Positions 24,349 to 32,413 of a DNA stretch of 64,000 nt are shown here, one piece after another. The translations under genes and the position numbers were made by a program. The notes beneath the pieces are model-generated. The model did no database searches, was not told where the DNA came from, and saw only the letters and a program-made list of their open reading frames with translations. Each line of letters opens with the position of its first letter. The first letter of the stretch is position 1. Origin of the DNA: an uncultured Alistipes sp. (GTDB lineage: Bacteria; Bacteroidota; Bacteroidia; Bacteroidales; Rikenellaceae); contig CANQIF010000001.1 of NCBI GenBank assembly GCA_947623965.1, positions 186,001-250,000 on the forward strand, given 5' to 3'.

Positions 24349-25707
24349 TTATTTCATCAAACAGCGTTCGATTTTATCGACGATCCGCACAGCCACCTCC
24401 CGTTTCGAAAGGAGCGGCAGCGCCTCGCGCCCCGCCCGGTCTAAGAAGGTCACCTTGTTCGTGTCGCCGCGGAAGCCCGCCCCGGCGTCGCGCAGGGAGT
24501 TCAGGACGATGAAATCGAAATTCTTCTTCGCGAGCTTCCCCGCGGCATGGGCCTCCTCATCGTCCGTCTCGAGGGCGAAGCCGACCAGCAGCCGGCCCCC
24601 CTTCGCGGCCCCCAGCTCGGCGGCGATGTCCTTCGTGCGCTTCAGGCGAAGCACCAGGTCGCCGCCGTCGCGCTTGCGGATCTTCGTAGCCGAAACCTCG
24701 CAGGGGGTGTAGTCGGCGACGGCCGCGCACATGACCGCTCCGTCGGCCTCCTCGAAGGCGCTCCGGGCAGCCCGGTACATCTCCTCGGCCGAGAGGACGT
24801 CGATCCGCTCCACCCCTTCGGGGGTCGCGAGCGACGTGCGGCCGCTGACGAGCGTCACAAGGGCGCCGCGCGCCGCCAGCTCGGCGGCGACGGCATAGCC
24901 CATCTTGCCCGACGAATGGTTCGACAGGAAACGCACCGGGTCGATCGCCTCGATCGTGGCCCCGGCCGTTACGACGAAACGGCGGTCAGCGAGCGTCTTT
25001 TTTTTTTCGGAAGCGGCCGCGGAGAGTTCCGCAGCCGAAGAGGCGGAAACTGCAGGGACAACAGCATTTGCAACGGTGTCCGCAGAGGCCTCCGCAGCCG
25101 GGTTTTCAGCCGTGTCCGCAGCCGTGCCGGCAGCCGTGCCGGCCGCCGTCAGCAGCCGCCCGACCGCAGCGGCGATCTCCCCGGGTTCGGCCATGCGGCC
25201 CTTGCCCTCCAGTCCGCTGGCCAGCTCGCCCGAGGCGGGCTCGACGATCGCGACGCCGCACGCGGCCAGCTCCTTCAGATTCCGCTGCGTGGTGCAGTGG
25301 GCGTACATGTCCAGGTCCATCGCCGGAGCGACCATCACCGGACAGCGCGCCGAGAGGTAGGCTGTCAGCAGCAGGTTGTCGGCCACGCCCGCCGCCATCT
25401 TGGCCAGCGTATTGGCCGTGGCGGGGGCGATGAGGTAGCAGTCGGCCCACTCGCCGAGCTTCACGTGCGAGTTCCAGGCGCCGTTCTCGGGGTCGAAGAA
25501 CTCGACCAGTATCGGCCGGCGCGAGAGGGTGGCCATCGTCAGCGGCGTGATGAACTCCTTGGCCGCGGCCGTCATGACCACCTGGACCTCGGCTCCGCCG
25601 CGCACCAATAAACGACAGAGCATGGCGGCTTTGTAGGCTGCTATGCTCCCCGTAATACCCAACAGTATGTGCCGTCCTTCGAGCGGACGGGCCCGATCCG
25701 GTGCCAT
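24349..25707 (-). CDS. coaBC: Bifunctional phosphopantothenoylcysteine decarboxylase / phosphopantothenate-cysteine ligase
   Basis: This 452-residue cytoplasmic enzyme performs two steps of coenzyme A synthesis. The CoaC flavoprotein half (1 to about 180) has LGITGSIAAYKAAML and PAMDLDMY. The CoaB half (about 240-452) has VVTAGATIEAIDPVRFLSNHSSGK. Compared with my memory of the E. coli protein, the active-site Asn of PxMNxxMW is Asp here and the ACGD cysteine region reads SGELASGLEGKGRM; this may be normal for the phylum. The halves are joined by an Ala/Thr/Ser-rich linker of roughly 50 residues, longer than usual. Next to it, the coding strand has ten consecutive A bases (24998-25007) encoding the lysines of SEKKKT. 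Confidence 0.93.
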   Translation of the reverse strand: MAPDRARPLEGRHILLGITGSIAAYKAAMLCRLLVRGGAEVQVVMTAAAKEFITPLTMATLSRRPILVEFFDPENGAWNSHVKLGEWADCYLIAPATANTLAKMAAGVADNLLLTAYLSARCPVMVAPAMDLDMYAHCTTQRNLKELAACGVAIVEPASGELASGLEGKGRMAEPGEIAAAVGRLLTAAGTAAGTAADTAENPAAEASADTVANAVVPAVSASSAAELSAAASEKKKTLADRRFVVTAGATIEAIDPVRFLSNHSSGKMGYAVAAELAARGALVTLVSGRTSLATPEGVERIDVLSAEEMYRAARSAFEEADGAVMCAAVADYTPCEVSATKIRKRDGGDLVLRLKRTKDIAAELGAAKGGRLLVGFALETDDEEAHAAGKLAKKNFDFIVLNSLRDAGAGFRGDTNKVTFLDRAGREALPLLSKREVAVRIVDKIERCLMK

Positions 25708-25725
25708 GGGCGCGACAACGACCGG

Positions 25726-26055
25726 TTAAGCCTCCTTCGAGGGGGCGCCGCCCTCCCGGTAGAAGAGGTCGCCGTCGAGGAACTCCTCCGTGGCGATGAT
25801 CACGGGCTTCGGCAATCGCTCGTAGTAGCGCGAAATTTCGATCTGCTCGCGATTCTCGAAGGTCTCCTCCATCGTATCCGTCGGCGAAGAGAAGTCGGCC
25901 AGTTTGCGGTTCAACTCGTTCTTCAGCTCGTTCGAGATCTGGTTGGCACGGCGTGCGATGATGTTGATCGACTCGTAGATGTTGCCCGTCTCGCGGTCCA
26001 GATCCACCAGTTTGCGCGTCTGCGTGTTGGTCGGGATAGTCTTCTTGATCTCCAT
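25726..26055 (-). CDS. rpoZ: RNA polymerase omega-like subunit (Rpb6/RpoZ family)
   Basis: This 109-residue protein begins MEIKKTIPTNTQTRKLVDLD and contains TGNIYESINIIARRANQIS, the conserved omega/Rpb6 helix that braces the beta-prime subunit. It matches the Bacteroidota version, which is divergent from proteobacterial RpoZ. It sits in the standard position between bamD and coaBC: its ATG is 3 nt after bamD's stop and its stop is 18 nt before coaBC. Confidence 0.88.
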   Translation of the reverse strand: MEIKKTIPTNTQTRKLVDLDRETGNIYESINIIARRANQISNELKNELNRKLADFSSPTDTMEETFENREQIEISRYYERLPKPVIIATEEFLDGDLFYREGGAPSKEA

Positions 26056-26058
26056 AGA

Positions 26059-26886
26059 TTATTGAATGTTATTGTCTTCTGCCTGTTTGTTGCGATCGAG
26101 GTAATCGCGGGCCGAGGCTGCCATGCGGTCCACCGCCTTGCGGTGTTTCGATTCGGGGAACTCCTCGCAGAACGAGAGCGACGAATCGAGCATCGCCAGA
26201 TAGCGGTCCGTCTGCTTCGAGGCGACCGAATTGCTCGCCAGCCGGTAGCCCGCATCGACGATCAGGAACATGATCTCCTCGCGGTAGGCGCTCTCGGGAT
26301 AGGTCCTGAGGGCGTTTTTGAGCGCCACGATCGCCGACTTGTAGCGTCCGATCTTATAATAAGTGTAGGCGTTCAGATAGGCTTTTTTGTGGAGCCGGAG
26401 GGTCAGTTCGTCGTTGATGGCGCGGAACGACTCGATCTTGTCGCTCTCGGGGTAGCGCGAAATGAACTCGTTGATGGCGATGATCGCCTTGCCGGTCGTC
26501 GTCTGGTCGCGTTCGGGCGCAGGGGACATGCGGTAGTAGCAGAGAGCGTACATTCCCTCGGCATCCTCGATGAAGGCGCTGCGGCCGAAGCGGCGGCGGA
26601 ACTCGTCGAAAAGCAGGGAGGCCGTCTCGTAGTCGTGGCTCTTGAACTTGCAGTGGGCGTAGTAGAAGGAGACGCTGTCCTCGCGCGCCGTGCCCAGGTA
26701 GAGGCGCTGCACCCCTTCGAAGAGGGTCGCGGCGCGGTTCCACTTCTCCTTGCGGTAGAGTTCCATGGCCTTGGCGTAGATTTCATCGGGCTTTCCCTCC
26801 TTGAGCAGGGTCGCGACACCGGCGCAACTGCTGAGGGCGACCGCGACGAATACGGCGGCAAGGAGATGTAATCGGATTCGCTTCAT
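26059..26886 (-). CDS. bamD: Outer membrane protein assembly factor BamD
   Basis: This 275-residue lipoprotein has signal and lipobox LLAAVFVAVALSSCAG (lipid on C21). Tandem TPR motifs follow (PDEIYAKAMELYRKEKWNRA, SFYYAHCKFKSHDYETASLL, AYTYYKIGRYKSAIVALKNA). BamD is the TPR partner of BamA in inserting outer-membrane beta-barrels, such as the LptD encoded at 447-3644. It is the first gene of the bamD-rpoZ-coaBC-recN group and has a near-perfect promoter at 26919-26949. Confidence 0.9.
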   Translation of the reverse strand: MKRIRLHLLAAVFVAVALSSCAGVATLLKEGKPDEIYAKAMELYRKEKWNRAATLFEGVQRLYLGTAREDSVSFYYAHCKFKSHDYETASLLFDEFRRRFGRSAFIEDAEGMYALCYYRMSPAPERDQTTTGKAIIAINEFISRYPESDKIESFRAINDELTLRLHKKAYLNAYTYYKIGRYKSAIVALKNALRTYPESAYREEIMFLIVDAGYRLASNSVASKQTDRYLAMLDSSLSFCEEFPESKHRKAVDRMAASARDYLDRNKQAEDNNIQ

Positions 26887-26918
26887 CGGTTCGAGATCTT
26901 TTACGGCGCTTTAACGCG

Positions 26919-26949
26919 CAAAATTACGCAAAAAGTAACGAAAAGCAAA
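26919..26949 (-). promoter_or_regulatory. Promoter for the bamD operon
   Basis: On the reverse strand TTTG (26949-26946) is followed after exactly 19 nt by TAATTTTG (26926-26919), a full match to the Bacteroidota promoter. Transcription should start about 25-30 nt upstream of the bamD ATG. It is back-to-back with the greA promoter. Confidence 0.8.
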
Positions 26950-26973
26950 ATAAATTTAGTATCTGGAAAAAGT

Positions 26974-27005
26974 TTTGCAAATCGAAAAAAATGTGATTAT
27001 CTTTG
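26974..27005 (+). promoter_or_regulatory. Promoter for greA
   Basis: TTTG at 26974-26977 and TATCTTTG at 26998-27005 are separated by 20 nt. The start codon lies about 90 nt downstream of the -7 box. The leader contains the imperfect inverted repeat GACCTTCCTGCAGGGTC at about 27030-27046. Confidence 0.78.
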
Positions 27006-27097
27006 TCTTTGCAATACGATTGGGGTTCTGACCTTCCTGCAGGGTCGGGATTCTTGTTTTTTGTTGCATAACCGAAATCGAAAAAACATAGAACGAT

Positions 27098-27574
27098 ATG
27101 GCAAAAGAAATTATCTACCTGACCGCTGAAGGGTACAGGAAACTGAAAGAGGAGCTCGACCACATGCGGTCGGTCGAGCGTCCGGCGATCTCGGCGGCCA
27201 TCGCCGAGGCCCGCGACAAGGGCGACCTCTCGGAGAACGCCGAATACGACGCGGCCCGCGAGGCGCAGGGGCTGCTCGAAATGCGCATCGCCAAGATGGA
27301 GGACACGCTGGCCAACGCCCGCGTGATCGACGAGTCGAAGATCGACAAGAGCAAGGTTCAGATCCTGAGCAAGGTAACCCTGCTGAACAAGAACAGTCAA
27401 AAGCAGGTTACCTACACGATCGTCGCCGAACACGAGGCCAACCTGCGCGAAGGCAAGCTCGCCATCGGCACGCCCATCGCCAAGGCGCTGCTGGGCCACA
27501 AGAAGGGCGACGAGGTCGAGGTGACGGTGCCCGCAGGCACGATCCACTTCGAGATCCTCGACATCTCGATCTGA
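27098..27574 (+). CDS. greA: Transcription elongation factor GreA
   Basis: This 158-residue protein is full length. An N-terminal coiled coil (YLTAEGYRKLKEELDHM) carries the functional acidic tip in GDLSENAEYDAAREAQ. A C-terminal FKBP-like domain ends in VEVTVPAGTIHFEILDI. GreA enters the RNA polymerase secondary channel and stimulates cleavage of backtracked transcripts. It is monocistronic: it has its own promoter, and a perfect terminator lies at 27613-27652. Confidence 0.96.
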   Translation: MAKEIIYLTAEGYRKLKEELDHMRSVERPAISAAIAEARDKGDLSENAEYDAAREAQGLLEMRIAKMEDTLANARVIDESKIDKSKVQILSKVTLLNKNSQKQVTYTIVAEHEANLREGKLAIGTPIAKALLGHKKGDEVEVTVPAGTIHFEILDISI

Positions 27575-27612
27575 CGCAGCGCGGCGGAGACGCCCGCGCG
27601 GACGAACGAACG

Positions 27613-27652
27613 GCCCCGGCCCGATCTTTCCGATCGGGCCGGGGCTTTTTTT
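27613..27652 (+). terminator. Terminator after greA
   Basis: GCCCCGGCCCGATC pairs perfectly over 14 bp with GATCGGGCCGGGGC across a TTTCC loop and is followed by seven T bases. It lies between convergent genes. Confidence 0.95.
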
Positions 27653-27673
27653 CAGGGAGGGGCTGCGGTCCGC

Positions 27674-27960
27674 TGCGGCTTCTTTTCGAAGCCGCAAATT
27701 CAGCATTCAAAATTCAAGATTCAAAATAAATAAGATCGCCGGGGTGCGATTGGACCTTTCTCGGTTCGGGTCGCAGCCTGCGGGGCGCACGCGCGAGCGG
27801 ACCTGCGGGACACGAGCAGCGGGCCTCCGCCGCCGGGAGGCTGCGGCCCGCTCGGTCCTGGCGGACCGAATTTGCCGGCAACCATCACAACGGGCAAAAC
27901 TGCGGCCCGTTCGGTCCCGGCAGACCGATTTTTCCGGCCGGCATTTCCGCCACAACCAAG
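27674..27960 (+). repeat. Repeat island D
   Basis: This spacer lies between convergent greA and the aminotransferase-like gene. A long hairpin with arms GCGGCTTC/GAAGCCGC (27674-27696) is followed by an AT-rich module (about 27697-27730, AATTCAGCATTCAAAATTCA). An alpha unit begins at 27773 with GCAGCCTGCGG and has its core at 27819-27851, then hairpin CGGTCCTGGCGGACCG (27853-27868). The linker AATTTGCCGGCAACCATCAC leads after 59 nt to the imperfect hairpin CGGTCCCGGCAGACCG (27912-27927) and a second linker, TTTTCCGGCCGGCATTTC. Confidence 0.83.
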
Positions 27961-27990
27961 GCAGCTTGGGCCCGCTCGGCCATCCCTCCC

Positions 27991-28887
27991 CTACCTCCGC
28001 TCCCGCGCCGCTGCCTCCAGCGCCTTCGCCAGCCGCTCCGCGACGATCGCCATGTAGGGATGGCCGTCGCAGCGGGCGAGCGCCGTGATACCGCGGTGAT
28101 CGACCGCGAAGAGCTCATCGAAGCGTCCCATCTCCTCGCGCAGCAGGGGGCGGTCCACCGTGCGGATCCGCTCCGCAGCGGCGGCGCGCCACAGCGGTTC
28201 CGCCTCGGCCGAGAAGCGCGCGGCACCCGACCGGTCGCCGTACAGAACCCCGTCACGCACAGCGAAGAGGGGGGCATCGCCGAGCCCCCGGCAAACGCCC
28301 GCCGCATCGCAGCGAACCGCCTCGTCGGCCCCCAGCCGCCGGGCGACGGCCCGCGCCAGGGCATCTTCCGCCTCGGAGGCCGAGGTGGGCGCCTCCGCGA
28401 AGAGGCAGTCGTAACGGGGTGCCTCTCCCAAGCGGCAATCACGACCAGGCTCTTCCGCAAAGGGGCGATCCTCACGAGGCGCCCCGGCAAAGGAACAACC
28501 GGACCCGGGCGCCCCCGCAAAGGGGCGCTCGCCGCAGCCTTCCCCCGCAAAGGGGCGGTCATAAGCAAAGAGGCGGGCGTACCGGAGCGTCACCGCCTCG
28601 GGGCGCAGGCTGCGCAGCGCATACCCCGCGTAGAGCGAGGTGCCGCAGGGGCGCAGCCGCTCCTCGCCCGAGGCCGTCACCTCGATCCGCACGAACCCCG
28701 ACACCCCCGCCGGATAGCGTTCGCGCCGCGCCGCCGCGAGCAGCCGCTCGGCCGCTGCCGCCCGGTCGGGACGATAGCGCACCCCGAAGAGCTCCGCCGC
28801 CGCCCGTTCGAGCAGGGTCAGCTGCTCGTCGAGCAGCCGCACGCGGCCGCCGTAGAGGTGGATCGTCCGGTAGACGAAAGGTTCCAT
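27991..28887 (-). CDS. Class IV aminotransferase-like protein with a 10-residue tandem repeat insertion
   Basis: This 298-residue protein resembles the PabC/branched-chain aminotransferase fold: FVYRTIHLYGG at the start, a mid-region RCDAAGVCRGLGDAPLFAVRDGVLYG, and a late FDELFAVDHRGITALARCDG. Two features argue against an ordinary PLP enzyme. The only lysine in the whole protein is near the C-terminus (RLAKALEAA), so the catalytic PLP lysine appears to be missing. Residues about 108-167 are six copies of a 10-residue unit (YDRPFAGAPG-like), encoded by exact 30-bp periods, in place of a single such segment. ATG 28887 was chosen; a GTG at 28896 would overlap holA. It ends the murB-tilS-holA run. 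Lyase or transaminase activity is doubtful. Confidence 0.68.
   Translation of the reverse strand: MEPFVYRTIHLYGGRVRLLDEQLTLLERAAAELFGVRYRPDRAAAAERLLAAARRERYPAGVSGFVRIEVTASGEERLRPCGTSLYAGYALRSLRPEAVTLRYARLFAYDRPFAGEGCGERPFAGAPGSGCSFAGAPREDRPFAEEPGRDCRLGEAPRYDCLFAEAPTSASEAEDALARAVARRLGADEAVRCDAAGVCRGLGDAPLFAVRDGVLYGDRSGAARFSAEAEPLWRAAAAERIRTVDRPLLREEMGRFDELFAVDHRGITALARCDGHPYMAIVAERLAKALEAAARERR
28384..28563 (-). repeat. Six-copy 30-bp in-frame tandem repeat
   Basis: On the plus strand the word GCAAAGG (or a variant) recurs at 28457, 28487, 28517 and 28547, exactly 30 bp apart. More diverged copies are in phase at 28397 and 28427. Within units the bases around it form CCCC-GCAAA-GGGG hairpins. 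The period is a multiple of three, so gain or loss of units keeps the frame. Confidence 0.85.
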
Positions 28888-28892
28888 CGGGT

Positions 28893-29963
28893 TCACAGGA
28901 GGAAGATTTTGAGCAGCAGTTCGCGCAGCAGCTCCCCGTCCGGGGCGCCGCCGGCATTGACCCCCTTGCTCTTGGCGTCGTATTCGCGCAGCAGCCCCAG
29001 CACCTGGAAGACCTTGCGGTTGGGCCAGAGGGCCGCCTGCTGCTTGATCTCGCCGACGATATAGACGCTCGGCTTGCGCAGCGTCTTCATCAGTTCGACG
29101 TCCGACGGGAAGGGACGCCCCCTATAGCGGGCGAGCCACTGCAGGTAGTTGACCGTGAAGAGGTCGCGGAACTGTCCGAAGAGGGCCATCACCGTCAGCA
29201 GCAGCGGGTTGGCCTTGGGGTTGCGGGCGAAGTGGTCGGCGATCATCAGGGCGCGCCCCGGCTGGCGCTGCACGACCGCCCGGCAAAGTTCGAAGTTGTT
29301 GAACTCCTTCGAGATGCCGATGTTGGCCTCGATGTCGGCATCCGTGATGTGCGTCTTGCCCTCGGGGAGCGAGACGGCGAGTTTCTCGAGCTCGTTGGCG
29401 ATCTTCGACACGGAGGTCCCGAGGTGGTCGGTGAGCATCGCCAGCGCCTTGCGGTCGAACTGCAGCCCGCGGGCCGCGACGAAGCGTTCGAGCCACGAGG
29501 CGATCTCGTAGTCGCGCGGCGTGACCGATTCGAAGACCGTGCCGTTGGCCGCGCACCCCTTGTAGAAGGCCGAACGCTTGTCGGCGTTCTTCTCCTTGTG
29601 GCAAAGGACGAGGATCGTCGTGGGCGAGGGCTTCTGCGTATAGTAGGAGAGCTTCTCGATCTGGCGCAGCTGCTGCGCCTCGCGGACGATCACCACCTGG
29701 TACGACCCCATCATCGGCAGCTGGCGGCAGAGGTTCACCACCTGCCCCGCGTCGCTGTCGCGGCCGTAGACGACGATCTGGTTGAAGGCGCGCTCGGCCT
29801 CGCCGAGCACGGTCGCGGCGAGCTGCTCCGTGAGGCGGTCGATGAAATAGCCCTCCTCGCCCATCAACAGGTAGAGGGGCGCGAAGCGCCGCGCCGCGAT
29901 GTCGGCGGCGATCCGCTCGTAGGCGGCGACCGAGTCGCCGAATTTCACGCTGCTCTTCGCCAT
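28893..29963 (-). CDS. holA: DNA polymerase III subunit delta
   Basis: This 356-residue clamp-loader subunit has the N-terminal segment PLYLLMGEEGYFIDRLTEQL (typical HolA start), then RQLPMMGSYQVVIVREAQQL. A central helical lid region and the C-terminal collar domain (KANPLLLTVMALFGQFRDLF) follow. Delta opens the sliding clamp during loading. It lies 2 nt after tilS, and the following aminotransferase-like gene may overlap its stop. Confidence 0.88.
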   Translation of the reverse strand: MAKSSVKFGDSVAAYERIAADIAARRFAPLYLLMGEEGYFIDRLTEQLAATVLGEAERAFNQIVVYGRDSDAGQVVNLCRQLPMMGSYQVVIVREAQQLRQIEKLSYYTQKPSPTTILVLCHKEKNADKRSAFYKGCAANGTVFESVTPRDYEIASWLERFVAARGLQFDRKALAMLTDHLGTSVSKIANELEKLAVSLPEGKTHITDADIEANIGISKEFNNFELCRAVVQRQPGRALMIADHFARNPKANPLLLTVMALFGQFRDLFTVNYLQWLARYRGRPFPSDVELMKTLRKPSVYIVGEIKQQAALWPNRKVFQVLGLLREYDAKSKGVNAGGAPDGELLRELLLKIFLL

Positions 29964-29965
29964 GG

Positions 29966-31312
29966 CTACACGATTTCACGGGTGATGCACAGCACCTGCT
30001 CCGTGCTGTCGGTCAGGCGGTAGCGATCGTCGATGCGGCGCCCCACGACCCAGACGATCTCCCCGTCCGAGAGGAGCACGAACTGCCGCTGCTTCTCAGG
30101 CAGCGAGACCTTGCTGTCGATCAGAAAGTCGCTCACCTTCTTGCGGCCGCCCGTCATGCCGAAGGGAACGAACCAGTCCCCCTCGCGCCAGCGGCGCAGC
30201 GTCAGGGGCCACTGCAGCTTCGCGGCGTCGATCTGCGCCTGGTGAGGCGGCACGCCGAACGCCTCGACGAGGTCGATGCTGCGCCGCTCGAAGTAGAGGA
30301 CCGAGTTGCCGCCGTAGGCCCGCTGCGCCCCCGCGGGGATCGATACCTCGCAGGGGTCGTTGTCGGCCACGGGCGCCACGACGACCGTGCCGCGGTCCGT
30401 GACGGCCACCCGGTCGCGGGCGTAGAAGCGGCGCCCCACAGCCCCCTCGTCGAGGGCCCGGCAGAGGGCGTCGATCACGTCGCCCTTGAAGCCGTAGGCC
30501 GAGCTGAGGAGCTCGTAGAGGACGAAATTGCGCGGGAAGGCGGGGTCGATCCGCTCGAGGCGGATCGTCGCGATCCCCCCCTCCTCCGTGACGGCCGCGC
30601 GGCGCACCTGCTCGACGGCCTGCGTGATGAACTGCTGCGCGTCGGTGAGCCGCGCGATGTTGCGCTGCATGAGGGCCGTGAACTTGGGGTTGATCTCGCG
30701 GATGCGGGGGATGAGCCCCAGGCGGATCTTGTTGCGCAGGTACTTCGTCGAGCGGTTCGACGAATCCTCGCGGAAGGGGATGCGGTTCGCCACGGCGTAT
30801 TCGAGAATCTCCTTGCGCGTGGCGAAGGTGAGCGGCCGGACGATGCGGCCCGACTGCTTCGAAATGCCCGTCAGGCCGCGCAGCCCCGTGCCGCGCAGCA
30901 GGTTGATGAAAAAGGTCTCGACCGAGTCATCGGCGTGGTGCGCCACGGCAATCGCCGTGTACCCCTCCGCCGCGCAAAGCTCGGCGAACCAGGCGTAGCG
31001 CAGCCGGCGGGCCGCCATCTCCATCGATTCGCCCGTGCGCTCCATCTCGGCCGCCGTGTCGAAGCGGCGGTTGTAGCAGGGGACCCCGAGCCGGGCGGCC
31101 GCCGCGGCCACCAGCTTCTCGTCCTCGTCGCTCTCCGCGCCGCGCAGCTGGAAATTGCAGTGGGCCACGCCGACGCGATAGCCCGAAGCGACGCAGAGCG
31201 AGAGCATGACCATCGAATCGACCCCGCCCGAGACGGTCAGCAGGAGCCGGTCCCCGGGGCCGAAGAGGCCGTTTTCGGCCACATACCGTTGAAATTGCGC
31301 CAACAATGCCAT
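29966..31312 (-). CDS. tilS: tRNA(Ile)-lysidine synthetase
   Basis: This 448-residue N-type ATP pyrophosphatase has the PP-loop LTVSGGVDSMVML at about residue 25 and the second motif VAHHADDSVETFFINLLRGTGLRGLTG. A C-terminal TilS domain includes WREGDWFVPFGMTGGRKKVSDFL. It changes the wobble cytidine of tRNA-Ile(CAU) to lysidine so that AUA is read as isoleucine. It starts 4 nt after murB and is followed by holA. Confidence 0.95.
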   Translation of the reverse strand: MALLAQFQRYVAENGLFGPGDRLLLTVSGGVDSMVMLSLCVASGYRVGVAHCNFQLRGAESDEDEKLVAAAAARLGVPCYNRRFDTAAEMERTGESMEMAARRLRYAWFAELCAAEGYTAIAVAHHADDSVETFFINLLRGTGLRGLTGISKQSGRIVRPLTFATRKEILEYAVANRIPFREDSSNRSTKYLRNKIRLGLIPRIREINPKFTALMQRNIARLTDAQQFITQAVEQVRRAAVTEEGGIATIRLERIDPAFPRNFVLYELLSSAYGFKGDVIDALCRALDEGAVGRRFYARDRVAVTDRGTVVVAPVADNDPCEVSIPAGAQRAYGGNSVLYFERRSIDLVEAFGVPPHQAQIDAAKLQWPLTLRRWREGDWFVPFGMTGGRKKVSDFLIDSKVSLPEKQRQFVLLSDGEIVWVVGRRIDDRYRLTDSTEQVLCITREIV

Positions 31313-31316
31313 TTTT

Positions 31317-32327
31317 CTACCAGATATTGACCTCCGTATCGATCGCGACGCCGAAGCGCGCCGCCACCTCGTCCTGCACGCGGCGGGCGAAGGCGAGCAC
31401 CTCCGCCCCCGTGGCGCCGCCGCGGTTCACGAGCACCAGCGCCTGCCGGTCGTGGACGCCGACGCGCCCCTCGACCTTTCCTTTGAGGCCCGCCCGGTCG
31501 ATGAGCCAGCCCGCGGCCAGCTTCACCCGCCCGGGATCCTCCGTCGCGTAGTGCGGCATGTCGGGATGCTGCGCCAGCAGCCGTTCGGCCGCGGCCCGGT
31601 CGACGACGGGATTCTTGAAAAAGCTCCCGGCGTTGCCCGTCACGGCGGGGTCGGGCAGCTTCGCGCGCCGGATCGCGCAGACCGCCTCGCGGATGTTGCG
31701 GAGCGTGGCGCCCCCGCGGGCCGCCACCTCGCGCTCGACGTCGCCGTAGCCCAGCTTCGGCTGCGGCCGGTGCGACAGACGCACCTCGACCGCCGTGATG
31801 ACGACGCGCCCCCGCAGCTCGTGCTTGAAGATGCTCTCGCGGTAGCCGAAGCCGCACGCCGCGCGGTCGAGGATGCGCTCCCGTCCCGAGACGACCTCGT
31901 AGAGGTGCACCCGTTCGATCACGTCCTTCGCCTCGCAGCCGTAGGCCCCGATGTTCTGCACGGGGGCTGCCCCGACCCGACCCGGGATGAGCGAGAGGTT
32001 CTCGATCCCCCACCACCCCCGCTCGACGGCATAGGCGGCCAGGTCGTCCCACTCGACCCCGGCGTCGACGCGCAGCAGCACGCCGCCGCCGTCGTCCGCG
32101 AGCAGCTCGATGCGCCGCGAGACGGGCGTGAGCAGAAGCCCCTCGTAGTCGCGCGTGAAGAGGATGTTGTTGCCCCCGCCGAGGACCGCCCAGCGGGCCG
32201 GAATCCCGCCGGCGAAGAGCTGCCGCAGGTCGTCGGCCGTCTCGAACTCGGCGAGCCGTGCGGCCCGCTGCTCGACGCGGAAACTGTTGCGGTCGCGCAA
32301 ATTTATTCGTTCGAATTGTCGAATCAT
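31317..32327 (-). CDS. murB: UDP-N-acetylenolpyruvoylglucosamine reductase
   Basis: This 336-residue FAD enzyme has the FAD-binding segment WAVLGGGNNILFTRDYEGLL and the type I-like segment PVQNIGAYGCEAKDVIERV. NAGSFFKNPVV contains the catalytic serine, and a C-terminal AGWLIDRAGLKG element follows. It reduces the enolpyruvyl group to make UDP-MurNAc, so with murF-alr the window holds two cytoplasmic peptidoglycan steps. The start ATG is only 5 nt from the TAACTTTG box, so the mRNA may be leaderless. Confidence 0.95.
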   Translation of the reverse strand: MIRQFERINLRDRNSFRVEQRAARLAEFETADDLRQLFAGGIPARWAVLGGGNNILFTRDYEGLLLTPVSRRIELLADDGGGVLLRVDAGVEWDDLAAYAVERGWWGIENLSLIPGRVGAAPVQNIGAYGCEAKDVIERVHLYEVVSGRERILDRAACGFGYRESIFKHELRGRVVITAVEVRLSHRPQPKLGYGDVEREVAARGGATLRNIREAVCAIRRAKLPDPAVTGNAGSFFKNPVVDRAAAERLLAQHPDMPHYATEDPGRVKLAAGWLIDRAGLKGKVEGRVGVHDRQALVLVNRGGATGAEVLAFARRVQDEVAARFGVAIDTEVNIW

Positions 32328-32331
32328 GCAG

Positions 32332-32358
32332 CAAAGTTAGAAATTTTTATTAACTTTG
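32332..32358. promoter_or_regulatory. Divergent -7 boxes for murB (reverse) and the DUF4301 gene (forward)
   Basis: TAACTTTG occurs on the reverse strand (32339-32332) and again on the forward strand (32351-32358). This makes a near-palindrome of CAAAGTTA, 11 AT-rich bases, then TAACTTTG. The forward box gives a leader of about 50 nt. The reverse box puts the expected start within a base or two of the murB ATG. Neither has an obvious TTTG -33. Confidence 0.6.
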
Positions 32359-32413
32359 AAGATAAAATCGGACCGAACCATCCCGAAAGAACTATCCTAA
32401 AATCATACGACCT

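Noticed and set aside
27030..27046. Riboswitch or attenuator in the greA leader
   Set aside because: Only a short imperfect inverted repeat is visible; no known riboswitch pattern or anti-terminator pairing can be drawn convincingly.
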